Shown here: piece after piece, positions 12,885 through 23,545 of the stretch
Position numbering within the stretch: position 1 is the stretch's first letter
Layout of the letters: each line of letters begins with the position of its first letter
Assembly: GCF_040712315.1 (NCBI RefSeq)
Contig: NC_134017.1
Coordinates: 26,636,273-26,700,272, forward strand
Length of the DNA: 64,000 nucleotides
DNA from: Castanea sativa
Taxonomy: Eukaryota > Streptophyta > Magnoliopsida > Fagales > Fagaceae
Direction: 5' to 3'
Program-made: the position numbers and the translations under genes
Notes under the pieces: model-generated
Told to the model about the DNA's origin: nothing
The model's database searches: none
The model's input: the letters and a program-made list of their open reading frames with translations, nothing else

Positions 12885-13094
12885 TTGTGCATTTATTTGC
12901 TTTGATTTTATTTAAGTTTGTGATATATTGATATTATACCTGAGTTTGTTAGGTTTTCAGCACATATATGGTATGATTTTGGACTTAGGCATTTGGGCTT
13001 GGATTGTTAAATGCTTATACCCTTATATAATCATGTAACTGAATGCAAAATATAGTTATTTCTGCTGCAAGTGAATTACCCAGTATTATACAAA
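12885..13094. repeat. About 210-bp segment repeated at 14815-15026
   Basis: The block from GTGCATTTATTTGCTTTGAT through GTGAATTACCCAGTATTATAC recurs almost unchanged downstream of the LRR exon. Only a few substitutions separate the copies, so the duplication is fairly recent. It shows that intron DNA of the captured gene was duplicated inside the CACTA element. Confidence 0.85.
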
Positions 13095-13635
13095 TTCTGT
13101 AGTTTTGACAAGAAAGAGTATTTTTATAATGTATCATACAAGATTGACTGGGACACAATGAAGGTTGTGCATAGATAATTAGTAGAAAAGTTGCTAATGG
13201 CGTTTGGACCAGATGACATCTCCTCTTGTAAACAAGGGATGGAGGGTGAGCTCACATGTTCAAAAACCACACTCTTGTGTGTGAGTAGTTTTTGAATAAT
13301 AATAAATAAGCAAAAGAGAATACTTTCAATTACATATACATCAGTATATTTTGTTTCATTATTCTGGATAGTACATGTAATATCAAACTCATAAATAGGC
13401 AGATCTATGCATGTCTAGGCTGCTGAGTGACTTTCAATGAGCTCTATAATGGCAAAGCTTGAGCTACCTGGATTGCTTAAAAATTTGTAGACTTTTCATT
13501 GCACAATATGGTTATGTGGTTGTCCTTTTTTAATTGTGCATGAACTGTTATGACACACGACAACCAAACAGTAATGCTATTAAAATTCAGGAAAAAATGA
13601 AAAGAGGAGAAATTTGAAATTATAGGGAGCATGGA

Positions 13636-13823
13636 TTGAAGCCACAGGGTGAAAAACCTTGATGCAGATCTTGTAACAGTTTGTCATGCTAGGACATAAC
13701 ACCCCAAAGGATATCCATTTATGTTTAATTTGAAGCCAAAGGGTGAAAAACCTTCTTGTAGATCTTGTAACAGCTTATCATGATAGGACATAACATCTTG
13801 AAGGATATTCATTTATGTTTAAT
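13636..13823. repeat. Two tandem copies of a 94-bp unit
   Basis: Copies at 13636-13729 and 13730-13823 both start TTGAAGCCA and contain GGGTGAAAAACCTT, AGATCTTGTAACAG and GGACATAACA. They differ at about ten positions. They lie in intron-like DNA between the GC-rich segment and the LRR exon. Confidence 0.8.
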
Positions 13824-14173
13824 TTGGTGTCTGTCCAAATTGTTTGGCTTTGATAGTGATGGTATAGCATGTTATAAGCTAGGTGATTAAACCTACCCCT
13901 CTCTCTCTCTCTCACACACACACACTCGCGCGCACGACCATGAACCATGTGATGAAATCTCTGCTATGAACCATGCGATGAAATCTCTAGCAGAATGCTT
14001 GTTCTCATAAGATGAAGCCATTAAGTTACATTAATAATGCTCTAAACTTCTAAGCCTCGAGTATTTGAGGACCATTTGTCATTGTCATTTCAGTAACGAA
14101 TAGAAAAATACTATTGTTGTACTCACTTTACCAGCTTTTAACCCACTGAATTGTGGTGAAAATTTTTCTGCAG

Positions 14174-14438
14174 ATACCTTCCTCCAGATATTGGTTGCTT
14201 AATTAAGTTGGAGTTTCTAGATCTTTCATTCAATAAGATGAAGAGTTTGCCCACTGAAATAAGTAATTTGAATGCCTTGATATCATTTAAAGTTGCTAAT
14301 AATAAATTGGTGGAACTCCCTTCGGGTTTGTCCACTTTGCAAAGGCTGGAGAACTTGGACCTCTCAAATAATAGGCTGACATCAATAGGGTCTCTTGAAC
14401 TTGACTCAATGCATAACCTTCAAAAGTTAAATCTCCAG
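14174..14438 (+). pseudogene. Leucine-rich-repeat exon fragment captured in the CACTA element
   Basis: The segment is bounded by a pyrimidine-rich acceptor ending TTTTTCTGCAG and a donor CAG before GTACTT, and it is open throughout. It encodes about 88 residues of LRR, with repeats spaced about 23 residues apart: LEFLDLSFNKMKSLP, ISFKVANNKLVELP and LENLDLSNNRLTSI. The pattern fits plant intracellular LRR proteins (PIRL-type or LRR-kinase-type) rather than the extracellular class. No neighbouring LRR or kinase exon follows within the element, so it is an orphan piece of a larger gene, taken with its splice sites and hence at DNA level. The exact parent gene cannot be named from here. Confidence 0.65.
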
Positions 14439-14814
14439 GTACTTATATATGATGACTTATACTGACTTGCTTTCAGAGGCACTTAATGTCATATTTCTTT
14501 GCTTGTTATGGTTCATTGCAGTTTTAGTTTTAGGCCCATATCCTAATTTTATGTTCAGCTACTTGAATCCTTTAATTACCTTTTTTTTGCACTAGTCAAA
14601 TCATAGGCCTCATCCACTCTTTTAAATCTTAGCTTCCATTCTTTTGATCTATGTTCTTTTGATCATAGGCCTCATCAACTTATTGCAGTTGTCGACTTGA
14701 CCTCTTTTCACAGGCTGCAACTTGAATTAAACCACTCATTTTCGCTGTTGTAGTAATCGGTCTTCATTGCACATGGCTATGTCATTTTAAGTTACTCTTC
14801 CTCATTTTTGCTGT

Positions 14815-15026
14815 TGTTTTGTGCATTTATTTGCTTTGATTTTATTTAAGTTTGTGATATACTGATATTATACCTGAGTTTGTTAGGTTTTCAGCACATA
14901 TATGGTATGATTTTGGACTTAGGCATTTGGGTTTGGATTGTTAAATGCTTATACCCTTATATAATCATGTAACTGAATGCAAAATATAGTTATTTCTGCT
15001 GCAAGTGAATTATCCAGTATTATACC
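14815..15026. repeat. Second copy of the 12885-13094 segment
   Basis: Same sequence and orientation as the first copy, now 3' of the LRR exon. Its presence on both sides of the exon suggests an internal rearrangement of the captured gene. Confidence 0.85.
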
Positions 15027-15606
15027 AGAATTATTGGCTCATCCCACATACATGGAACATATCTTTTTTTATACCATTGCATTTTGACTGCTTAATATAA
15101 GGCATCTATTTTTACCCTCCACTTTTGATACATCCTATTCCCTTCCTATCTTGTCAATGATTTTCCCTTTCATTCACAAAGTTGAACATGTAAAGCTTAA
15201 AAGCGGAGCATGGAGCCAATGACCTTTCTACCAGGTGACACTTCCCTGTCTAGTGGAGGGCCATGTCCAAGGGTCAGATTCCCTTGACAACTTTACTTAG
15301 GCCAAAAAAAAAGAAAAGGTGGAGCATGTATTGTAAAGTTCACATGGCTTATCCCACATACTGGAAATTTTTAGTTTTATTGTTTCTCTGATTTCTGTGT
15401 TACCTGTTTACCAAAGCTTATTGAGCTTGGTATAAAACAAAAAATAAAATAAAAAAGGCTTATTGAGCTTATTTGGCTTATGTACATCTTTTTAAAACTT
15501 TAATTTTTCTAAACACATTTGTACTTTTACCGAGCTAATAGTTAAGCCCAACAAACCAATGAAAATAACCTTTATTCATTATGTTGTGAATTTTTGTGCT
15601 ATGCAG

Positions 15607-15943
15607 GAAGCTAATTGGAGCAAGGTACTTTAACAAAGGTTATGCCTTCTATGCTGGCACTCTCAAATCCTCCTTTTTCACTGCACGGGACTATGATGGC
15701 CATGGCTCTCACACCTTATCAACAGTTGGTGGTAACTTTGTTCATGGAGCTTGTGTTTTTAGCCATGGCAATGGCACTACAAAGGGTGGATCACCAAAAG
15801 CCAGAGTGGCAGCTTACAAGGTATGCTGGCCACCAATTTATGGTTTACAATGCTTTGATACAGACATCATAGCTGCCTTTGATGCTGCAATAAGTGATGG
15901 CATTCATGTGCTTTCGGTCTCTCTGCAAATGTATATTTGGTAA
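15607..15943 (+). pseudogene. Subtilase (S8) exon fragment with the catalytic-His motif
   Basis: Plant subtilases are secreted serine proteases of about 750 residues; only about 110 are present here. The fragment follows an acceptor-like GCTATGCAG and reads KLIGARYFNKGY, then DYDGHGSHTLSTVGG, then AAYKVCW and DIIAAFDAAISDGIHVLSVSL. DGHGSHT holds the His of the Asp-His-Ser triad. The Asp- and Ser-bearing parts, the propeptide and the PA region are missing. Similarity stops after SVSL at about 15924, and the frame closes at 15943 in unrelated sequence. It lies 1.2 kb from an LRR exon of a different gene, inside the same transposon. This makes it a captured, non-functional piece, most like the SBT5-type (AIR3-like) group. 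Confidence 0.8.
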
Positions 15944-16059
15944 AGACTAAAGAAAGAGAGGCTATACTCCCCTCTAGTGGCTGTACTACAGTGAATCAGT
16001 GACTACACTCTTCTAGATCTATTCTTCGTATTTTTTTTAATCTTTCTTTTTTTATTTTT

Positions 16060-16186
16060 TAGTATGGTACTAGCAGAGATGAAGAGGACAACTCAAACAA
16101 TAACATAGAGCAGAGATGAAGAGGACAACTCAAACAATAACATAAAGGTTGAAAACAACTTGGAGAGTGACTCAGAGGAAGACTAA
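16060..16186 (+). other. Acidic C-terminal-like coding remnant with a short tandem duplication
   Basis: A frame reading RDEEDNSNNN and ending ESDSEED before a TAA at about 16184 resembles an acidic protein tail. A 36-bp segment (GCAGAGATGAAGAGGACAAC onward) is tandemly duplicated within it and shifts the frame. It could be the 3' end of a lost transposon gene of the CACTA element; that is a guess. Confidence 0.25.
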
Positions 16187-17313
16187 TATAAACCTTGTCA
16201 TAATTCTAGTTGTTTATGTTTAAAACAAGGTTTAAGTTCAGGATTTCTTTGTATATTTTATATTTTAAAGTTTGAACTTATATGAAATTTTATCTTTTGA
16301 TGGATCAATTTTTAGTAATTATTGGACTATCGTATAAATTTTTAGTAATTATTGTACTATTGTAACATGATAGTTAAACAAAAATGATATTAAATAAATT
16401 AAAAATAAATAAATAATAAAATATTTCAAAAATTATATAAAATATTATCATTGATGACATAAAAATTTGGTCATAAATAGCTTTAAAGTAACGACAAAGT
16501 CTTTCGTAATTAATAAAATAGCGATACCCTTTAACCTCTTGTAAAAATGTTTTAAGTGACAGTTTAATGTTGTCACTATTATTCCTAACTAATTGCGAGG
16601 GGTTTAAAATCCTTTGCAAATAAATTTTAGCGATATAATTATTTGTCTCGTCGTTAATTTGAAATTTGCAAATAACTAATTGCGAGGGTATAAAAGTCCT
16701 CACAAATAGTTATTAACGACGACTGCTTTCCCTCGCTAAAGATAAGTTGCGAGGGGTTAAAACCCTCACAAATAAATTTTAGTGATATCATTATTTATCA
16801 CTAAAAAGTATGTCGTCAATTTGGAATTTGCAAATAACTAATTGTGAGAGTATAACGGTTCTCACAAATAGTTGTTAACGACGATTGTTTCTCCTCGCTA
16901 AAAATAAGTCGTTGACTTTTCTCATCGTTTGGTAATATATTTGTGAGGGTGGATTTATTCAATAACGACGGTGGATTGCTCTCGTAAATTATTTATTTGT
17001 GAAGGTATGGTCGCAAAATCTCTTTTAGCAACAAGAGCAAATACGATGGCCTTTGAGGGCTATATGCTCTCGCTAATAACCTTTTTACGACGATATTTGA
17101 ATTTTCGTGAGGGTATTCTATCCTCGCTAATAGACATTTTTCTTGTAGTGGAACCACACGGTATTGTGTGGGGCGGAGTGTGGTTTTATGATAAGAAAAT
17201 CGCACCGCACTGCATCCATATATATTTATTCATTTTATATTAAATATATATTAATAATTTAATAATATATAAAACAAGTGATCAACCTAGTGTTAGTGCA
17301 TTTCAGTTTCATG

Positions 17314-18913
17314 TGTTAGTGACATATTTATTTAATTGACTAATCTTTTGACAAAATGCACTTTACTTGTAATTGGGTAGATCTAAGATGGGTTTAATAC
17401 TTCAAGAAAAAAATGTTCAAGTTAAGTATTAAAGTCATGCAAGTCTGACCAAGAAACAAGTGAAGGAAGTGTTGTTCATTAAAGCTCGACAGAATCCTTT
17501 ATATCGAGATTTAATGTTGAAGCTCGACAGAAGCTCAACACAAGTTGTATCTGTTGAGAATTACGAAATCAAATTTTTTAGATCTGATTAAACGCATATT
17601 CCTATATATTTGTGTAGGATTTCTTTTCTCTCAACCTTAGACATATATAAGGATTATTTTAAAACGTAGTCGCAAATGAAATTGTGACCAAATGCAAAAA
17701 GTGGCCTAGTTCATTATTCTTTCTGTAGAAGCTATTGCTTCTTTACACCAAAGGGTTTTGTGACTAAGGAGTTTCTTGATCTTCATTGTTGATGAATTAA
17801 AGAACTTTGCAGCCAACAATCTTCTTCAAGTTAGTGAGTTAGTCACGTACTAGGATCCATGCATCATTGGCTAGTCACGTACTAGGATTCGTGCATTGAA
17901 TGAAGAGATTGCCACTACAATACAAGTCCAATTGGGTATTTAGGTAAAGGTTCAATTGTAGGTTGATATTTCGGGATAGGCCACAAGGTTTGGTAAGATT
18001 CCTTATACTTGTAACAGCTTATGATTGATAATAGTGGATTCTCGGCAGTGGTGACCTTAAATTTACCCAATGGAGTTTTGCCTCGGTGGTTTTCCCCATT
18101 CGTAAAAAAATAACCTGTGTCAAATTTAATTTCCGCTACATTTAGTTATTTGGTGATTTGTTTGTGCTACCACGCTATTGCATGTAATCTGCTCAACACA
18201 AGTTGTATCTGTCAAGAATTACGAAATCAGATTTTTCAGATTTGATTAAACACATATTCCTATGTATTTGTGTAGGGTTTCTTTTCTCTCAACCCTAGAC
18301 ATATATAAGGATTATTTTAAAACACAGTCGCACATGAAATTGTGTGACCTAATACAAAAAGTGGCCTAGTTCTTTATTCTTTATGTAGAAGCTATTGCGT
18401 CTTTACGCCTAGGGGTTTTGTGACCAAGGAGCTTCTTGATCTTCATTGTTGATGAATTAAAGAACTTTGCAGCCAACAATTTTCTTTAAGTTAGTGAGTT
18501 AGTCACGTACTGGGATCCATGCATCATTGGCTAGTCACGTACTAGGATTCATGCATTGAATGAAGAGATTGCCACTACAATACAAGTCCAATTGGGTATT
18601 TGGGTAAGGGTTCAATTGTAGGTTGATATTTCGGGATAGGCCACAAGGTTTGGTAAGATTCCTTATACTTGTAACCGCTTATGATTGATAATAGTGGATT
18701 CTCAGTAGTGGTGACCTTAAATTCACCCGGTGGGGTTTTGCCTCAGTGGTTTTCCCCATTTGTAAAAAAATAACCTGTGTCAAATTTAATTTCCGCTGCA
18801 TTTAATTATTTGGTGATTTGTTTGTGCTATCACGCTATTGCATGTAATCTGATTAATTAATTAACTTGGGTAATTAATTAATTTACAAGAGGTCAATTCA
18901 TTTTAATCCAACA
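17314..18913. mobile_element. Solo LTR (TGTTAG...CCAACA) with internal tandem duplication
   Basis: It starts TGTTAGTGACATATTT and ends TTTTAATCCAACA. TCATG flanks both sides (17309-17313 and 18914-18918), a clean 5-bp target duplication, and there is no internal region. The same LTR family forms 52365-56126. A 658-bp block is duplicated in tandem, 17533-18190 and 18191-18848, so this LTR is about 1.6 kb instead of about 0.95 kb. The copies differ by only a few percent. Confidence 0.85.
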
Positions 18914-18918
18914 TCATG

Positions 18919-19020
18919 TTAAAACAATTTCACTTTGGTTAGATACAAAATCAAAAGTTCAAAACATCATTCACTTCTCCATTTCACACTCTCACTCTCA
19001 CAAAATCAAAAGTTCAAAAG

Positions 19021-19067
<47 letters not shown>

Positions 19068-20255
19068 TTTTGTATACACTATATATTTGTGGTATCTTTA
19101 GTTTACTATCAATTTGTCATGAATTTTTTTTTTTTTGGTCTTGTATATATTTGTATTACACAGGTTATATTTAAAAAAAAAAAAAAACTTATCCAATCCA
19201 ATCTGGTTCCACTACAAATTGAACACAATCAATATGAGCCTTATCTGCTCTATACAATCCTCACCCACAACCCCCAATGATTCCAACTTCAAGTCTTCAA
19301 ATCTACAATTTCATGGTACAGTCTTCAGCAAAAAATATATTAGTGTTCATTTAGAATGACTTGTTTACATTGGTTTATTGGGCTTAAAAAAATAAGTTGG
19401 GCATGTAACTTTAAAAAAAAAAAAGTTTTTTTAAAAAAAAAATAATAAAAAAAGTACATAAACTAATTCAGATGAACAAACTGCATTACTTTTTGTTTTT
19501 TTTTTTGGGTTGAGAAATGACCTCAAAACCTTTTGTTCTCATACGTGGCACACAACAATTACTAATTGCAAATTGCAACGATACTAGGGAAGTTCAATGT
19601 AGATAATCCTAAACCTTGAACAGATTCCTCAATTAAATGATTAGAAATGAAGGGAGAGAAATGTACGAAAGCATGCTTCCCATTGAGGTAAGCAGAATAG
19701 AATATCGGGGGAGGAACCGAGAAGAATTGCTTTGTTTTTGGAAATTTTTTTTGAAGGCGATCATATCTATGTGAAAAAACAGCTTCTCTTTGAACATATC
19801 TAGGTAAAAGTAGAAAATCTTCTCTTTACCACCATGCATGTTTGGTGTGATGGTCACTCCACAAGTATAAGTGCTTATAATGTTAGATTTAAGTTACACC
19901 TATAGTAATTCTAAGTAATATCACACCATTCAAAAATTATTAATTGGATGCGAATTTTGATAGATCCATTATTGGATTTTATTATCTTTGTTTATTTTCC
20001 ATGCTTGCAAAATTTTAAGGTGATCAAAGATCAATAGTTAGTCATAAATCAGTTATTTAAATTTAAGTTTTTGTAATTAAAAAAAATGCATAAAAAATGA
20101 GTTTATCGATCGAATGGTAAATAATATCCAATTAACATTAAAATGTATGCACGTTAAAAACACGTAATCTAACAGTGAGATTTCAATAACAAGTTATTAA
20201 GTGGTGTAACACTGCTTAGTGTTACCTCAGATATAACATGAACCCAATCCATACA
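18919..20255. other. AT-rich intergenic stretch without genes
   Basis: It holds an (AT)n microsatellite at about 19026-19064 and several A or T runs. From about 19890 to 20245 lies one divergent copy of the 345-bp family that forms the array at 9557-11390. No gene is supported. Confidence 0.6.
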
Positions 20256-22560
20256 TACACTAAAAAAAAACTTGTTTATACTGGCTTTTTTTGCTGGGGT
20301 TTTCTAAAAATGTTGCTATTGGTCCCCTATTACGGCAATTGTGATAATTGCTGCTATAAACCATACACCTATAGCAGTGCTTTTGTAAAAAATGCAACAG
20401 GTTTGGTCAACATTGGCGTTTTGTTGGTCTATAGGGGTGCTTCAAATGAATAATACCTATTATAGCTTTTTGAAAGTGCTAGGATAAGTGAATTTTTGGA
20501 TCTGTCTTTTTTTTTATTTAAAAAAACAAGGTCTACTATTACGTTTTACAACTTCTGCAATAGAGAGTTATTAAATAAAAACCTATTATGACGTTTTGAA
20601 AACGCCAGGATAGGTCAATTTTTGGATGGGTGTTTTAAAATTGCCGTAATAGATAATTATAAAACAAAAACCTATTACTGCATTTTCAAAGCACCAGAAT
20701 AGATCCAAAATTTCTTTTAGGCCAATCCCTATTACGGCGGTTTAAAAGTGTTGCAATATGTGTAGACATCACATTTTGTACCTCTACGACTCGGACCCCC
20801 GTTTCCCAATGATGCCCAAGCTTTAAAGCCCAAGGAGAGCTTGGAGCCCAATTAGATATCAAATTGACTTGAGGAGTGTTAAAATGGAAAATATAACCTT
20901 TTAAATGAGCAAAAATCTATTTTTGAAAATAAAATGATCAAAGCGGCCCTCGGCTCACGTACGTGGGCAGCAGCCTGTGTACGTAGGCCAAAGCATGCGT
21001 ATGCAAGCACACTGTTGCGTACATAGATAAGGTTTCAAAGACATAAAAAATGCAAGTTTTCTACAATAATGGCTGAGGTTTGGAATGAATCCCACATTAT
21101 CTGGGAGCCATTCAAAACCCCATTTTTTCCATTATATAAATCCTTACATTGTATATTTTCAAAACACAGAGAAATCCTACGAGAAAAATACAAGATTCAT
21201 TAGAAAATATTTTTCACAAAATACTCTCAAGTTAATTTTGTTTGATTGAGACCTTTTCTAACTCCAATCCTTTTAGTTTAACGTTGCTAATCACATTTTT
21301 ATTGAATTGTGATAGATTTGACTGAGGAGAACGGTCAAAGTCAACTTATAAAGCTTCTCATTTGAGGTATTGAGTCTGACTCTTTCTTTTCATTCCTTTT
21401 TCTTTTTAGTCTTTCTTTTCAGTTTTAATCTTGTTTGTTTGCTTTATTTATGCTTATATATGTTTGTTTATAGTTTTCTTTATATCTTAAGCATGTTTGT
21501 TGTTAAAATTAGGGTCTTCATTTGTGCTCTATTTTTCTACTTTGCTAATTCTGGGTTAGGGTTTTGAGTAGAGCTGCGCATGCATGCCTTATGCATGTGT
21601 ATGTGGGCCTTCTCCTCCATACGTAGCCTTCAGTATGCGTACACAAGCCACTGCCCAGAAACCCTAGTTTAGTCTTCTGCTTTTGTCTAATTTTATTTTC
21701 TTATCTCACATGTTCCCGTTTAAGTTTCTTTTTATGTATATGTGTATCTGATGCCTCTGTTTCACATGTTTTATTGTTATTTACCTTTGATATGCTCAAT
21801 TAGAGTTTCATCTCTTGTTTCTTAGTTTGATATCATGAACATGCATTCACATGTCCATGCATGGTGTCATATGTGCTGAGTTGCTGCAAGGTGAGTAAAG
21901 GTAAGTTATACATTCACATTCACATGCATGTGTTGTTATGTTATGTTTGATGAACATGTACATGTGTTGTTCTGTTGCGTTTTGTGTTTAATTGCTAAAT
22001 GATATACTTGTTGCCATGATTAAGTTGCTGCCTTATATATGACATGATAGGGTTTTCACATGTTAGATGAATGCTAGGGTTGTATATGCGTGGTTTGGTT
22101 TCTTATGCTTTATGGATGGATATGTATGTGTTTTGGGATGATGATGCCGTATTGTATGCTTAGATGTATACTAGTGTGTGTGTAAGTTTAGGACATAAGT
22201 GTTGAACATGATTTTATCAAGTTTGAGATGTAAGACACAATGATGGGAGGCCAACCGTAGGGTTGGGTGATATTGGGTGCCTAACACCTTCCCAAGAGAA
22301 AACCTAAACTCTCAACCCATATCTCTGGTAGTAAGATTAATGGTCATTCCTCGAAAAGCCACTATATTCATGGTTTCTAGGCCATTGCAAAACTAGGTGG
22401 CAACTCCTCCATAGTTTCCACAATAGGTTCAACACTTAAACACTGAACTCTTTTGTACAAGGACGGCACAACAAGTAATTACAAAAGAAATACCTATTAT
22501 GGCGATATCACATTGCCATAAACAAAAAGTTCCGCTATATCTCTTACCCTAGTAAAATTT
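20256..22560. mobile_element. CACTA-like subterminal repeats, broken by an LTR-like insert
   Basis: The left edge reads CACTAAAAAAAAACTTG. From about 20290 to 20760, inverted and direct copies of phrases like CCTATTACGGCGTTTT and ACGCCAGGATAG recur, a pattern typical of CACTA subterminal DNA. One more such phrase (CCTATTATGGCG) reappears at about 22493-22504, after the LTR-like segment. No right terminal repeat or target duplication was found, so the right end is unknown; it may reach about 23300, where GCATTTTAAAAATGCCAGC occurs. Confidence 0.4.
20761..22400. mobile_element. LTR-like segment of a Ty3/gypsy element
   Basis: It starts TGTAGACATCACATTTTGTA and contains a TATA box (TATATAAAT at about 21134). 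Near 22400 comes TGGCAACTCCTCC, resembling a primer-binding site used by plant gypsy elements. Two clusters of CGTACG/CATGCGTA-like palindromes (about 20955-21030 and 21575-21650) mark it. No paired LTR, gag or pol is present. It appears inserted in CACTA-like DNA. The right border is not resolved. Confidence 0.45.
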
Positions 22561-22564
22561 CAGC

Positions 22565-22593
22565 TAAGTGTCTACACCCACCTCCAAACACAT

Positions 22594-22650
<57 letters not shown>

Positions 22651-23545
22651 ACAACTCTTTGCCTCCCACACCCCGACGTCATTCTTAGCCAAAGTCGACG
22701 CTGATGCAGCCACTCCTAGCCCACGTCACCCCTCCTTTTTGACGCTGCTCAATACTTCTCCCTCCTCACGGCTTTCACCCACATCTCCTCCATACCCATC
22801 TCTCCATCTCTCTCTCTCTCTCTCTCGCACCCACCACAGTACCACTTCCCCTTTCCCTCCATCTCTCCACCTCTCTCTCTTCCTCTCTCACTCTTCCTAT
22901 ACTCAAACAATAATCTAAAATCCTATCCCTTGTCCTCAATAGTCTCCAACCCCTGGTCATTTCCTTCACACTCTAGATAACTCTCTCTTTCTCTTTAACT
23001 CTATTTTCTAGTCTGCCTAAAATTGTAGTTAATTTGGTGGTATCTTTTTGTTTGTTTAGATTTGGCTTAAAGTTTGGTTTGTTTGTATTTTGCATGTGTA
23101 TACATATTGTTCACTATGAGTTCATTTTGATGTTTTTAGTTTTGATTTTGGTTAAATTTTTGTGTTCTTGTAGCCTTGTTCCAACAGCTGAAATAAAATA
23201 GTGTGAAATGGTGTGAAGGTCTGTTTTATTTTATTTTATTTTTAATTGAGAGGTGTTTTGCAGCATTTTAAAAATGCCAGCAAAAAATTTAGAAGCTTCG
23301 CTAAAGACCAAACATCATTTATAATTAATCAAGTCACTTATAAATGGTCATGTTCTACCAATAGTATATAATTATTTGTTTAGGAAAGAAATTGTCATTT
23401 TTTACATCTTTACAAGGTTTTTATTCGGTGATACATAAGGTTTATGATTATACTAACTATTCTTCAAAGAACATGTGATGATATTGAAATTGATAACTTC
23501 TTTATAATGCAATTTTTTTAATATCTAATTGTCCAAAAAAAATAT
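22565..23545. other. CT/CA microsatellites and pyrimidine-rich DNA, no gene
   Basis: (CT)n at about 22597-22617 runs into (CA)n to about 22649. Next comes a pyrimidine-rich, GC-richer block to about 22990 resembling a gene 5' leader, with open frames that reflect only its simple composition. The rest is AT-rich. Confidence 0.5.

Larger units (their letters stand above)
8774..17150. mobile_element. CACTA (En/Spm) element carrying gene fragments, about 8.4 kb
   Basis: The left end starts TACTACAAAAAAA and goes on to TGCCTATTAGTGA. The right end, read on the minus strand, starts CACTACAAGAAAAATG and goes on to TCTATTAGCGA. GAA flanks both sides (8771-8773, 17151-17153), the 3-bp target duplication of this superfamily. 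Both subterminal zones (about 8800-9260 and 16480-17130) hold many short direct and inverted copies of words such as CCCTCGCAAAT, as CACTA ends do. No transposase is recognised inside. The interior holds a tandem array, an LRR exon and a subtilase exon, so it is best read as a non-autonomous, gene-capturing element. The first base is T instead of C, which may be a later mutation. That the two ends belong to one element is inferred from their similarity and the matching flanks. Confidence 0.75.

Noticed and set aside
12507..12915. Two overlapping Pro/Ser-rich frames as independent genes
   Set aside because: No known domain and no stop-to-stop gene structure; kept only as an exon-like segment within the CACTA element.
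15615..15872. 85-codon frame overlapping the subtilase fragment
   Set aside because: It is another frame of the same DNA; only the frame with DGHGSHT matches a protein family.
16374..16703. 109-codon minus-strand frame at the right CACTA end
   Set aside because: It overlaps subterminal repeats and is Ile/Phe/Tyr/Asn-rich, as expected from AT-rich DNA.
22568..22969. Open frames of 116 codons (plus) and 64 codons (minus)
   Set aside because: They run through CT and CA microsatellites and read Ser-Leu or Arg-Glu repeats; composition only.
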